Part shown: one piece after another, positions 11,707 to 26,700 of the stretch
Layout of the letters: every line of letters begins with the position of its first letter
How positions within the stretch are numbered: position 1 is the first letter of the stretch
Assembly: GCF_019703515.2 (NCBI RefSeq)
Contig: NC_059362.1
Coordinates: 46,675,092 to 46,739,091 of the forward strand
Length of the DNA stretch: 64,000 nucleotides
Source of the DNA: Myxocyprinus asiaticus
Taxonomy: Eukaryota > Chordata > Actinopteri > Cypriniformes > Catostomidae
Direction: 5' to 3'
Translations under genes and position numbers: made by a program
The notes under the pieces: generated by a model
Seen by the model: only the letters and a program-made list of their open reading frames with translations
What the model was told of the DNA's origin: nothing
The model's database searches: none

Positions 11707-14700
11707 ATGTGGGACAATAAGCTCTGGGTTTTGCTGCTTTTGAGCACTGTCGCCTTGTCAAGTAAGTACTTATACAACCGCTCATTTTAACATGCAAAAA
11801 TTTCCCAAAAAATTATGTCGACCTTTTCTCTTTCATGTAAGAGTCTTGATAGAATTTTATAGGATTTTCTAGGGTGCATTCAGGTTCATATTTTACATTT
11901 CAGCCAGGACATACTTTTGGATGTTTGCAAAGTTTTAGCCTTGACTATGGATTTATAGACTGCCATGCAAGTGCCTATGGTTTTAACGAAATGTGATAAC
12001 ATCTGGGCTTGCATTTGTTTTTCATTACAGAGGCCCAAGATGAAGGAGCACCATGCTTGAGTACGTGTCTTGAAATTATATTATAGAACCTTCATAGTAA
12101 TCTACACATACATCAACACTTTGAACTATCTAAATGCAACATTAAATCTCAGTAATTTTGAAGACAAATGTATATATACAGTATATGCACATTATATAAC
12201 TTGCTTTGCTGCTCCTAGTGGCCAAAAGGTACAAGAGCTTCCACAAGTATGAATATTTCTATGAAACTGAGTCCTTGAATGCTTGGAATGGGGCAGTCAA
12301 TGGTCCCAAGGCCAGTTGCAAGGTATGTTTTCTCCTCATTTCATCTGTTACTGTTTTTTCTACCACTACAGCATTGCAGGCAAGTAAACCAAAATCTTGA
12401 CAATATTCTATTAGGTTGAGATCGAGGTTCCCGGTACATGCAGCTACATTGTGCACACCACCGACTGCACACTGAGCGAAGTGATTGATGTTGATGACAA
12501 TGGAAACCCGGTGTTTGGGCCAGCTGATGGCACTGAGAACTTCAAAGTTGCAATGGAGAAGTAGGTGTCTTCTACCTGGTCACCTATAAGTAATAAGTTG
12601 TGCTAGAAATGCCAAAATCACTGATTCAATTCCCAATGCTGATAAACATACTCTGAATGTTCCGTAAATTGCTTTAAATAAAAGCATAAATGTAAATGTA
12701 GACCAGTTTCAAAACCCTATGTCTGCCGTGCATTCATAAATCTATTACAATGTCATATCATTTGTTGTAGTATGTGCCCAACAGACATCAACAGACCTGT
12801 CTCTTTTTGTTCAGGCATCTGCTGAAGTTCACCGTTGATGGAGACAATGAGATCAAGCTCTTCCCTGAACAAGATGAGTTAATTAACATCCTCAACATCA
12901 AAAGAGGAATCATCTCTGCCCTTGCTGTCCCTGTGCTTGAGGAGGAGAAGAACAAAGACATGGTCGGTTTATGAACTGATGAATGATAATTGTATTGTTT
13001 GTTGTTTGTTGAAGTATAATTAATTACAGATACTTGAAGTCCACTTATTTGACACTATTTCCAATCCAGCCCACCATCTATGGTCTGTGCAAGACTGACT
13101 ACATTGTAAACACCAGAGAGGACATTGCTACTGACATCACCCTCAACCGAGACCTGTCCAGATGTGAAAAGTTCAGACCGGTGAAAGACCACACCAGTCC
13201 CCTGGCCCTCATTACTGGCATGGTGAGCTCTGAGATATTAAAGTTCAGCATAAAACCAAAGTGTAGACTGATAGAGTGACATTTCCAACATTGGTTTTTC
13301 TCTCTTCTACAGCACTATCCTCTGGCTCATCTGATCAGGAGCACCCAGACCTGCAACTACAAGTTTGACAATGAGAAGCACCATATGACCTCTGGCACTT
13401 GCACTGAGAAACATGTTCTTGTGCCCTTCTCTTACAAGTTAGTAAATTACTTTGTTTTATTAAAGTAGCTGGAAGTCTCCTTTTGGTGTATCGTTACTAA
13501 CTTATGTCTGTATTTTTCTCTATGACTTTGATAATGACAAGGAAAGAGTCTGGAGTGACCAATATTGGCAAACAGACCCTGAATCTTTTGGGAGTTATGG
13601 AGTACAACAACAGAGTCTTTGACCACAGTAAGAGTGTCTTCATAACTCGCTTCCAATATCAAACAGAAAGCAAAACAAACAGAAGGTCTCTAATGATTGT
13701 ATGCACTGCTATTACCCCTTCAGATGTGGCCAACATGAAACCCTTGCATGTAGATAGCAGTGTGGACATGAGCCCAATTCAGGATAAACATGTCGCTCTT
13801 GATGTTCTGAGGGAATTTGCTCACCTTTCCAAGACCACCGATGGACATAAGAGAGCTCACTTGGCCCACAAGCTTGTGTCCGTGATCCGCAAGATGAATG
13901 CTGAGACCCTGATTGCTGCTGTTCCTGAAGCCCTGGAGATCTCTCGCTCTCTGACTTACCAGGTCTTGCTACAGTGTGGTACCCCAGAATGCAACAGTGC
14001 TATTATGCAGATTTTCAGGACTTTTGACAAGTCCTCAGTAGAGATTGACGCTGCTGTATATGCCATGGGAATGATGCCCCAACCATCTCGCATCCTTGTA
14101 AAGGAAATGTTGGAGATGGCCAAGTTCAAGCCAAGCAAGCCCATCTACTATGCTGTCAGCAATGCTGTGAGAAGGTGTGGGGATTCAATGTAACCTCTAG
14201 GGGCAGAATATATTCCATTTTGATCTTCAGATTAAGAAGATTTTAAACAAAATTCCACTAATATTACTTGGTACCATTTCAATCCAAATGACACCCATTT
14301 CTTCTATGTGAAAAGACTCTATGAAGCTGAAGGAGTCACCCAGGAGATCCAAGCAGTGGTTGATTATGCCCTTGAGCAGATGGGTGATTGTACAGGCGAC
14401 CAGGAGCACATCTATCTCTCTCTGAGGGTATATCCACATCAATTCATCTCTGAAGTCTACAATAAAACCATAGGCAGTTGAAGATTTCCCTAAATTGTGC
14501 TGTTACTCTAAACCTTCTTTACTGAAGGTTATTGGCAACATGGGAGCTGCAATGGGAGCTGCAAGCCCTGTTTTAAAGTCTGCTGTTATTGAGTGCATTA
14601 ACCAGCCGGCTGCATCCCCTGAAGTCCAGCAGGCTGCCATCCAGGTCTTCAGACAGACTTCTGTACCTGAGGAGGTAAACTATTGTTGGTGTAAAAAGTC

Positions 14701-17700
14701 CACATAACTTATGGTTGGCTTGATGTCAATCTAAAGTTTTTTTCTGTGTCTTACAGGGCAGAAAGGTGCTTCTGCATGTTATTCTGGACAGAGCTGCACC
14801 CATACAGAAACGTGTTGCTGCCTATCTCATCTTGATGAAGAACCCTGAGTCTGCTGAACTTGCTCAGTTGACAACTGCTCTCCATGCTGAGGAAAATCTT
14901 CAGGCCAAGAGCTTTTTCATATCATACATCACTAACGTCTTGAGCTCCACATCACCAGAGACCCTGGAGTATGTATAAAATAGAGCGTACAGAACTAGTT
15001 TGTAGGTCATTTTAACAAGAAACCAATCACAGCCTACAATAATAATTGACTTCTTTGAATTTTTAGATTGAGGCAGAAGATTCTGGAGGCCTTTCAAGGC
15101 AACGAAATTGGAACTGTCATGGATCCCACAAAGTTCTCTCGCAACTACAAAATTGGATCACTAGAAGGAAATATGATCTTTGAGTCTGCCAAAGAACTGC
15201 CCAAGGAGGTCATGCTGGACATGACATTGAATGCTTTTGGATTTGATGTTGATATGGTTGAGGTACATAAGACTTGTAAAAGTTTAATGAATATGTTGTC
15301 TTGTGCCCAATGGCTAATGTTCTCTGTTTTTCCTGTTTTCAGATTGGCATGGAAGGTAAGGGACTTGAACCCACTATTGAAGCCCTCTTTGGCCCAAGTG
15401 GATTCTTCCCAGATACCGTGATGAAGACCATTTTTTATGCTGTGGACAAGATGCCCTCCCAAGTCAGTGAGGTCTTGAAGAACGTACTGCCAATATTGGG
15501 GAATGAAAGGAAAAAAAGACAGGTATTTGGTGCAGTAAAATGTGTGATTATCAATGACTCAGAATATTTGGATAAAATTTCACAATCCTCTGTGTACTGT
15601 AGGTTTCTCAGAACATCATCAGAGAAATCAGTCATAATGTCAACAAACTTATTAGAGACTTGAAGGCCCAGGATGCCCCTGAAGCTATGGTGTACCTCAG
15701 GCTTTTAGGTGCTGAACTTGGCTATCTTAAAACAAAGGATATGGAAGACATGGCTCATTCTGCTGGCAAGATGATTGACAATCTCCTGAAGATGATCCCC
15801 ACTGATGTAAGTACAGCTTCACAGATCTCATAAAGTGTCTCAATCATCTAACATTAAATGGACTAAAACATTCAAATTATATTTTGAAACAGTTCATCAA
15901 GAGCCTGCTCTCTAGTCCAGACAACGAGCTTTTCCTTCACTACATCTTCATGGATAATGAGTTCTTTCTGCCCACTGGTCCTGGTTTTCCACTGAGAGTT
16001 GCTCTGTCTGGAACATTCACTCCTGGAATCAAAGGAGGGCTGAGCTTTAATCCAGACACGGTTAGTCCAACATACTTCTGCGAGAGTTTTGTTAAATGAT
16101 TTGTCAATATTTATGATACAACACTAATATTGTGTCTACACTACAGAGTGAATTCACTTTCATGCCATCTGCTGGCATTGAGTTTGTGACCGAGGTTGGA
16201 GCTCACTTCCCTGACTATGTTCACTCTGGCCTGGAGATGCACACTAACATCTATCATGAGAGTGGCCTCAAAGCAAAGGTCTCTATGAGCAACAACAATG
16301 CCAAGCTCACCATTCCTGCTCCTCAAAGCCCAATTAAGCTCTTCAGTGTGGCGTAAGATATTTTTCCTTGCTCTGAAATGTACTATACAGTCCAGACAAT
16401 ACAGAAAAGCCCTTAACATAAAAATCAGTCATTTTTTAAAGCTAAATTATGTTAATGTTTCCCCTATACAGCAATTCTCTGGTTTCTGTTGTTGGTGCCA
16501 AATATATAACAATTCCTGCCAAGGGGAAGCTTATTGATGCAGAAAAATGCATTCCTCTTCTCCCTGGACTGAAGTCCTGTACTAGCCTGCAATATTCTGA
16601 TGCAATCTACAGTGATGCTGCACCCTATTTGTAAGGGGAAAATCATTAATATGTTGTTATCTAAAGAATATTTTCCTTGTTCCCTAGACAATATTTTCAA
16701 CAAACCTTTAATCCATTATTGATCTCTGTTAAGATTTGCTATTGAGCTGCACCCCACTGCAGAAGTCACTGAGTATACTACCACCATCAACTATTCCTAT
16801 GAGGATAAGATAGACAAAGTGACAGTGGGTGTTAAGGCTGAAGGTAGGAGACAGGTTTACAAAATAATGTGTATTTCTCTGTTAAAATGTACTTGGAAAA
16901 TGTAAATGTTAAAACAAATAAATTAATTATCTTATTAACAGGAACATCTTTTGAGACCACAGCCACAGTTAAGTTCAACAGACAGAAGTACACTGTCTCT
17001 GCTGATCTGCAAATTCCTGACTATGAACTTGAGGCAAGACTCAGAATTGGTGATGTTGACCCCTTGATGCAGCTTAACAATAAAGGCAAAGGCACACATT
17101 CCATTCAGATTGACCTCGTCAACAAAAACATCCCCCTGGTATCTGTGGTTTCTTTTGCAAAGTAAGCACACTGTTACCTTAATCCAAGTTTCTTCATTTT
17201 TGATAAGAGGATTTGCACTCGTGTAGAATTAAAATTGTCTGTCTCTTCTAGAATTGAGGCCATGAAGGATGCTATGCTGGAGATAGTGTTGCTTATCCCC
17301 TCTCTTCAGGTTGATTCAAAAGTAACTACAAACTTGAAGTGTGCTAAGGGGTTGACACTAGAACTTGAAAGTGACCTAAAACTCCCAGAGATTTCATCTG
17401 TTCAAAAGCTCATCCTGAAATATGGTACTTGGCTAGAAATATTCAAGTTAAATATTTCTGTAATATTGCTTTTTAAAAAATGATATCAAATCTCCATTTT
17501 ATCTTAGATGGTGAGAAGATTGAGGCTGAAGTTAAGTCTGATGTCAGTTCTGAGATCCAGAACATCATTCCCAACACTGATGATTTCAAAACCATGATCA
17601 ATGGCCTTCTTGAACACCAGATTGACCAAACTGAGATGAATATCCATGACATTCTTTCAAAGTCAGTTGAGGTATACAAATACATTCCTATAAAATTATT

Positions 17701-20700
17701 TTTTTTCCCAATTAGTGTTTGAAAATATTGAAGTACAGCTCAAAAAGAACAGAGTATTAAATGTTTAAATGAACAATCTTTTATCATCTCCAGACCTCAA
17801 ATGCCTACCTGAAGCTGTATACAGCTGATATCCCATATGTGAAGAATTTGAGAGTTCCTGCCCTGCCTGTGGTCAGTCTTCCTGAGAGACTGTTCCTCAA
17901 TGTGTAAGTTCAATATGTGATATAAATCACTGTTTTGACTGCGATCAATATTTGCCAGCTTTTTTTTTCCAAATGTTTTCACAGTTACATTTTTATTTAT
18001 TTATTTATTTTTACACAGAGAGGCTGCTGCTAAATATCACTTTGGCCAGCATTACTATACCATCTCTCTGCCTTTGCCCCTGGGTGGGAAGTCCACTAGA
18101 GATCTTAACTTTCCCAGTGCCCTCAGTACACCAAGCTTGAATGTTCCTCAGCTTGGCCTGGATGTTGCATCCATTGGCATTCCTCTTCCTGAGATCTTCA
18201 TTCCTGAGAGTATGTCACTGTTTGTACCTACTCTTGGAATGGCAGAGGTGTCCGGCAAACTAAGCAGCAACTTCTACAACCTAGAAGCAGCTGTGTCTGC
18301 TGGCAGAGATGCTGTTGCACACCCAAGCTATTCTGCTAAAGTTGAAGTCACTGGAACAAGTTCTGTTGAGCTACTCTCCGTGAAGTTTGAAGGTACAAAA
18401 AATAACAGTTATTCTAAAAAATAAAAAAAAAATACAAGCGCTGTATGCACATGATCAGGTATGTTTCTTTCTTTTCCACAGGATCTGCACTGGCTGAGGT
18501 CACACCTGGTGATTCTCTCAAGGCTAATGTAAAGACAGCAGTCAACCACAAGCTTTTTGATGCTAGCATCAGTGTTGTAGAAGAAGTGAAAATTGCGGAC
18601 AAAGTTAGTGTGATATCCAACAGCAAGTTTGAAGTAACTAGCTCTGTTGGAGTGCAGATTTCTCTGGAACACACTGGACAAGTTGGAGCAAATTCTGAAG
18701 AGATCTCTGGAGATGCAAACCTGGAGGGATCCTTTAAGGCAGGTCAAGTACATGGTTCTGGAGCTCTCGTACAGACAGTCTCACTCTTCCCATTTAGACC
18801 AGAGGTAAAGGTTGATTCTTCACTGAAAATAGATTCAACACCTCTTCGAGCTCAGAACACAATTGTTGCCAACTTTGCCAATGGGGAACTTTCCATTCTG
18901 TCCAACACTGCTGCATTTGAAGACCTCCTAACAAACATTGCTGAGATGACTTTCAAGGAATCCCAGCTTGCTCTTAAATCAGATACAAAAACATTGAGTT
19001 TTGGCCTAAAGATCCAAAACACAGCTGAGGCAAGAGCGGGACTTGGAGCAGTCAGCATTAAGATTGAGACCTCTGCTGACCGTCCAGAAGACCATATCCA
19101 CTCACTGATCACAGGAACATTGGATGTCAATGGTCTAGCTATTCAAAGTGATGCATCTGCCAAGCTGGTTGGACACACAGCTGCCCACAAAGCCAGGCTG
19201 ACCCTCAACAAGGATGGCCTTGCCACAAGTGGCACAACCTCACTGCAGAGCCCCTTGAGTTTTGAAAACACCTTCAGTGGTGCCCTTGATGCATCTAAGG
19301 TTTCCCTAAACTTTGACACCAAGGGTGGATTTTCTGGAATTGCAATTGAAAATGCCAACTCCCTCTCTGCTTCAGTGTCATCTGTAGAATTCAATTCCAA
19401 GGCCAAAACCACTGTTGTAGAAGGAACATCCTACTCACATGAAATTTCGCTTCAAGTGGAATCGTACACTGTCATTTTGAAATTCATCAACAATTTAAAA
19501 TCTTTGCATGCCACTTTGATCAATGAAGCAGAGCTCAAGGCAGAGCCCTACAAAGCTGACCTGACTGGAAGTGTGAAGCTTGCTACTAATGATGTGGATC
19601 TTAGGCAGACCTATGAGATCAGCTATGCAGATCTGATTGCAACAGCTAAGTGCAGTACCAGTGGATCAATTATAGGAACCCACATGAGCCACAACACTGA
19701 AGTGGAGATTGCAGGACTTGCTGTCAGATTTAATAATGATGCTCGTTTCAACTCCAAGATTTTCCGCTTTGACACCACCATTCGTAGTACAGCTGTTCCT
19801 TTCAAATTCAATTTCGATGCCATTGCTAATGCTGATGGTGACATAAACCTCTATGGAAAACAGAGTGCTCAGATTTATTCAAAACTCCTCCTGAAAGCAG
19901 AGCCACTTGCCATTGCTCACTCTCATGAATGCAGGGTCTCAACCACACATAACCTAGACAATGGTGTCACCATTGAAACAAACCTTGATAACAAGGCTGA
20001 CACTCTGCTAACCCCCTCTGAACAAATGGCTACAGTGACTGTTAAGTCTAAAGTGAACAACCATGCCATCAATCAAGAAATCAGTGCTTACAATACTCCA
20101 GAAAGGCTTGGATTAGAAGTGTCTGGAATGGTGCTGACCAGTCTCTTCAACACTGCTAATTCTGATAATCAGGACTTTTCAGTCTCTGGCTTCCTAAAGT
20201 ATGACAAAAGCAGTGATAGCCATGTAATCAACCTGCCTTTCATAGAGAATTTGCCTGTCATTATTGACAACATCAGAATAACACTTGTGAGCATGGGCGA
20301 GGCCCTGAGGAATTACATCAATAGAGAGGAGATTGCTTCCAAAATTCAGAATTTACCTAAGCATGTTAGTGACTTTGTTAATGAGCTAAATATTAGCGAA
20401 AGAGCAGTCCAGTTCATACGTGATTTGGTAGCTCTATCCCATGATTATACCATAAACCTGCACAATCTAGAAGCCTCTCTAATTAATCTGAGGGCTGCTA
20501 TTGAAAAACTAATCACTGATATGGCCAACCGTTTAAATGAAGTAGTGGAAATTGGTAAGGAAATGGTTGTCAAGGGAATCCTTTCTGATGCCATTGTTGA
20601 TAGGCTAAGAAAGGAGTTAAATGCATTTAACGAAGAATATGATATTAGTGCTTTGATATCTACTATCATTGAAGCCATCGAAGATGTAATCAGGAAAATT

Positions 20701-23700
20701 GATATGACACAACTGCAGGACAGTAGTTTTGCCTTTCTGCACGATCTTGAGCAACAATATGCATTCAAAGCAAAACTAAACCAGGTTACGGCCAAACTGA
20801 AACAGGAAGTTGCAAACTTTGATAAGGCCAAATTTGTTGAGGATGTGAAAAATTTTGTCAGCTCAATTAACATCCAAGGTTACAAAACGCACCTGATAGC
20901 TCAGATTCCCACAGAGGATATTAACAAGGTGGTTGATGCTATAAAACAGCTGTTCACTGAACTGGACATCATTGGCCATTTTAATTCTTTCCACAGAAAT
21001 GTGAGAGCAGTCATTGTGAAATATGAAGTTGATAAAAAGATAACAGGAGTTCTTGAGAAAGTTGTGGAGCTCATCAAGCAATACAAGATAGATGAATCAG
21101 TTCAGGTTTTGGCCCACAATTTCAAATACATTCAGATTTCAATCAGCCAGTCCTTGGATGATGCCATTATTTATCTGAAGACAAAGGATGTTAAACAAGT
21201 TATTGAGCACCTGAATGAACAACTCGACTTTGCTATTAAGAGTGTAAGGTCCTTTGACTATAATGCATTTGTGGATGAGGCTAACCAAAAAATCCAAATG
21301 TGCAACATCAAACTGAATTCATTGATTGAGTCACTTGAGATCTCACAGAAACTTAAAGCAACCAGTGAATTAGTAAACTATGCCTTGTCTTCTCTCAGTG
21401 CTTTCTTGGAGGATCTGAGAGCAGTTAAGGTTGCAGATGCATTCAAAACCACGAAGGACCTCATCAACATGGTCGCCCTGAATGATATTAAGGCACTTGC
21501 AGAGAAGCTTAAGCAAGGAGTAGATGGCATGGATCTAACAGGAGGAATTTATCAGGTCTTGCAGCAATTTAGTCATATCTACATCAAGGTCTTGACAGTT
21601 GTTACAGATTCATTTAATGCCATTGAAGAGGTGGTCCAAAATGTCTTAGGTGATCAGGCAATTGTGAGAGAACTGAAGCAAATCATTAATGGTGTTGTTT
21701 CTGCACTGAAGTCAGATGAGTTTGAAATTCCCTCCTTTACTTTCCCACTCACTGATTTGGTCATTCCCACCATGAAAATAAGCTTGGATAAGCTTAAGGA
21801 GACTGATCTCCCAACACAGATTGACCTTCCAGAGTTCACCATTCTGGAATTCTACACTGTGCCTGCAACCACCATCAGGTATGAAGATATCAATCAAAGG
21901 CTTTTGAAGCTTATCAACTTTATCACCATCTTTGACATTCAGATGTTCGATGTTGATGGGTTCTTCAGCGAACTCACTATGAACTACTTGCCAGAGTTTT
22001 CAGCCATCACATTACCAGAGATCATTCTTCCAGCGATCTCTCTTCCTGCCATCCCTAAATTCAGTGCTGAGCACATGCTTGACATTCCTCTTCTGATCCC
22101 TGAAATAAAATTTCCTGCAATCCCCACAGCTCTTGTAGTGCCATCTTTTGGAAAGCTCTATGGTGAGGTCCAAGTCAGCAGCCCTATCTACAGTGTCAGA
22201 ACTTCTGCAGAGTTCCAGAAAGCCTCAGAAGGACACCCTCTGTTCATGGCTTCTATTAGCGCTCAAGGAACCTCTGCAAACCATGACATTCTGAATTACA
22301 ATCTGGAGTGTACAACACAGATCTCCATTCCTGAGATGAGCCATGTGATTGTTTCTGAGACCCTTAAGTTAACACACATTTCTCTGGATTTGGACCACCA
22401 GGCATCATTGACTCTGCATGGATTTGACTCTCAAGCATCTGCAAAGACCCATCTTAAGGCCACCACATCTCCCTTCAAAGTAGACTTGGTGAACATTGCT
22501 CACTTTAGCATGAAGGATGGAATGTCTTTTGCTATTGAAACATCTTACAACCACCAGCTGAGCATCCCTTTGCTCTCACTGACTAGTGAAGCCACCCTGA
22601 CTCAAAAGGCTGTAGCCCGCAAGGGAGCTACAACCATCACCATCACAGTTGCAAATGAAGGCACTGGCAAATTTGCTCTACCTGACTTCTCTGATGAAGG
22701 CACCCATAAGAGTGACCTGCAATTCAACATGGACCTTAGCACTGCCAGGCTGACTCTCACTGGTCACACTGATAGTGCTGTTCTGAAGATGAAGATGACA
22801 GTGAATGCTGACGCTGTTGTTCTAAGCCACCTTGAATTCAGTGCTCGTGTTGAAAATGAGTCTCCATTCATCAAGAACAGTTTGGTGGTTGCATCTGGAA
22901 AGGCTCACTTGGGTGACATGAAAGTAGAAGTCAAAGCAACCCATGACGCAGAGCTTGTTGGAGCTGTCAGTGGTTCTCTCTCTAATGTTGTTAACATCAT
23001 GGCTCATCCTAGTGAGGTAGTTATTGACTTTCAGAACAAGGGTAATACCAAGATCACCCTCTATGAATCTCTGTCAGCCAAAATTGACCTCCAGAATGAC
23101 TATGCTGTTACCCTCAACACTGATATACAACATATCAGTACAGTGGCACTTGCCCGTTTCAACCAATACAAATATAGTCATAACTTTACATTAGTCAATA
23201 ACAAAGCTGAGACAGGCATTTATGCTGTTGTCAATGGTGAGGCCAACCTTGAGTTCCTGAAAGTTCCAATCACTATTCCAAAAATGTTTGTGCCAGTCAT
23301 TGACCTAAAGATTCCAGCAATAAGAGATATCAGCTTGTATGATCATACTGGCCTCAAGCACTTCTTGATCAACACTGACCAGGTCATTGATCTAGATGCC
23401 AAACTTGTCTACCAGAAGAGCAGGTTTGCTCCTATTTTTGATCTGGGCTGTATCATTATTCCTTCAATGGGAAATTTTATCTCTGAGGTATCTTTTAAGT
23501 CCTCTATTCTCAACCTAAATGCTAACGCTGGTATTTATGGGGAAGAAAATGTTGTGATTCGTGTTGGTGCTACAACTGCCTCTGTTTTTGAGGGATTGAA
23601 GGCCAAGCTTGATGGAACTACCAGACTAACCACAAAAAGTGGACTGAAACTGGCCACTTCTCTGTCTCTGCAGAATGCCCACATTGAGGGTACTCATGAG

Positions 23701-26700
23701 AGTACTCTTACTTTGGACATAGATAACTATGAGACTGTATTGTCTGCTGACACCACGTCTAAGATTAATCTGCCAATCCTCACTGTTGAAGCTACCCACC
23801 ACCTTTCTGCTGACAACAAAGCCCATCCAAAGGCAGTTTCAAACTTGAAGATCAAGCACACCTTTGACCTTCCTGTCATCAAGGCTATTGGTAGTGGAGA
23901 TACAGAGCACACCTTGAAGGTTGAGGCGATGCTTTTCTCCATATCCATTGAGTCTGCCACAAAAGGAACCACTGATAACACACTTCTGGATAGTTTCATT
24001 GTTAAGGGAGCTCTGGACAATGAGGCCATCATGTATACAAATGCAGATGGTCTGCGATTCACTCTGAAAGCCATTGGTAATGGCAGTGTTAATCATGGAG
24101 TTCTCAAGCTGGAGTTTGATATTAATGAGAGCCTGGCCTTGGAGGCAGCTTTTAGCCGTGTGTATGCTGTGCTAAATCTTGCTTTTAACAACGAAGTCAA
24201 TATTGCAGATCTTAACTCAAAAGGGAAGCATACTGCTCAAGCTAAAATTGATCTAGCTCCTTTGAGCTCCTTCGAGGCTGATGTAGAAATTGACTTGTCT
24301 CAGCCAAGTTCCCTTGGAGAAGTCAGCATCTATGATAAGGTAGTTGTGGAAGTGACTGCTCTCAAACAGAAGGTTGCATACACTGCAAAAATGATCTCCC
24401 CTGTGTACACAACAAATGTAGCAACAGAATTTGATGGCAATGCTCCTGATTTCAAGATTGATTTTAAGGCCTCTGCAACATCTCCAGTTGTACTTCTGGA
24501 GTATGACTTACACAGTATGTATAATCCCCATGTCCACTGTTTACTTCAATCAACATGATGACAATCTCCAAAAAATATTGTTTAGAACTATTGAACTTGA
24601 CCTTCACCTGGTTTTATTTATGACCGCTCACCACAGGCTCCCTAAGTGCTGTCCTGGAACATGATGGGCCCAAAATAACTGCTAAAGCAGTTCTTAAACA
24701 TGCTGAAGTAAACATAGATGTTCAGAATGTTTTCACCAGAGCTCTGAGGTAAGTTTTTAAAACTACAAGATTATTACAATTATTGGATTTCTATTTATCC
24801 AAGGAGTGTTCCAGGTTAAATACAATGTAAGCTCTATCTGTAAACATGTTTGTGGACAAGACTCATTGACCAGTCAAAATTGCTGTGATAATCTGTAGTT
24901 ACTGACAGCATACCATGGATGTTGTAGGTAAAGCAGAAATTGTATTTAAAGGTGCACTCAGTTAATTTTTGAAGTATGTCGAAGTGGCTTACATTGGTTT
25001 ACACTGACACCTAGTGGCCTGGATGCTGCATCATTCAAGTACAGTAGTTTTCAGTTACAAATGCCATCGTAGAAAGTTACTACAGTAAAACAGGTTTATT
25101 TTAATCCAAAAATGAAAGTATCCAATAACAGGGTAGTAATTTAGATTAAGCGAGTAGTATTCAGCTGGTCATGTGATGCTAACATGGCTGCCCCCATGAG
25201 GTGCCCCTGCCCCATGTGGGATAAAAGAGCTTTTATAAGGTTACTGATGTGACTGAGCTCTTCATCTCACATGACTGGTCATGATTTTATACATATGTTT
25301 CAAAATTATTATTCACTTCTTAAGAAGTAAAACTTTTTAAATGAGGTAAAAAATTACTAAGTGAACCTTTAACCCAGAATATTCCTTTAGGATCAATTAA
25401 GTGTTCATTCTCGGCACATTTTTGACAACTGTATGAAATACCATAAACATCAAGTGTAACAGCTGTTTCTTTCACTTCAGCCAAACTGTGAATGTGGACG
25501 TCACAAGCCCATCCTTCACTGATGTCAACTTTAGATATTCAGCCCGTAGAGATGGCATTAGCGTGTCTGTATCAACTCCTTCCACTGGTTTTCTTGGATT
25601 TCAGTTGCAAGGTAGAATTCCATCCCAGCTGCAAGCAAGACTCCACAGCCGCTATGCTGTGAGTATCCTCTCCAATCCAAGAGTGTCTTGTTGTTAAATA
25701 TAGTTTACACAAGTTAAATGTATCTGTGTACTTACAAGTCATTTTTTCATTTTGCAGTCCGCTCCAGAAAATGATGCAGATATCCTAGTCATCAAAGCTG
25801 CTACAAAGAGCAATGAGAAATTTCATCTCCAGGTTACATACAACCTGCAAACTCCCAATGATATGATTCTGGGTCTTCATGAGAGACTGCCAATCATTTT
25901 CTCCACAATAACAGGTTTTGCAGAGAAATACGGCATCCTTAGTGCTTTAGACTGTCTAAAGAACGCTTTTGTCAATGCCATCACTGAAGCCTACACCACT
26001 GCCTCCAACCATGCCCCAGAGCTAAGCCAATTGTCTGTTCTCTTCAGAAATGTTGTTGTTCAGTCCCAGAAGACAGTCCAGATGTTACTTGATGCTGCCA
26101 TAAAGTATGTAAGGGAGACCAAATTAAGACTGCCTGGTATAGAGGAGGCTACTTTGCCTGAGATCTGCAAGAAGATCACCAGCAACGTTGCTTCAGTTCT
26201 GGAGCAGCATATTCCCGTAATCACCAACAACCTGGAAGCATACCTCACTCATATTGGTGAGAGCATTAGCTCAGTTCAGATTACCTTGCCCTCTGGTGAA
26301 GTCATAACTGGTGCCAGGATCGTAGATGATGTGAAGAGTAGCCTGAGAAATCTCCTGACCTGGACTGTGGACTTGGTAAAGCACCTTGAAAGCTTTGATA
26401 TAAAACTTGAAAAGCTCGGACAGACAATCCAGCAGTTTGTTGAAAAGTCACAAGAATTTATTGACAATATTCATTCTGACATCCTTGATAGGGTTGCTCT
26501 CTCTCTCAATGCTTATTATACAAATGTTCTAAGAGCAATTAAGAGCATTGTGGAACGAGTTGAGACATTTCTTGCTGTGCAACAAAAGATTCTAATTGAG
26601 TTTTCAGATTTTGTACGTAACATTGTTACTGAACTCACCAGCAAATTTACTGACCATATTCCTTCAGAGGCAGACATATTTGCCAAAGTTTGTGATGGAA

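Noticed and set aside
18414..24096. Minus-strand frames opposite the large apoB exon
   Set aside because: They are antisense shadows of a long coding exon, with no motifs of their own.
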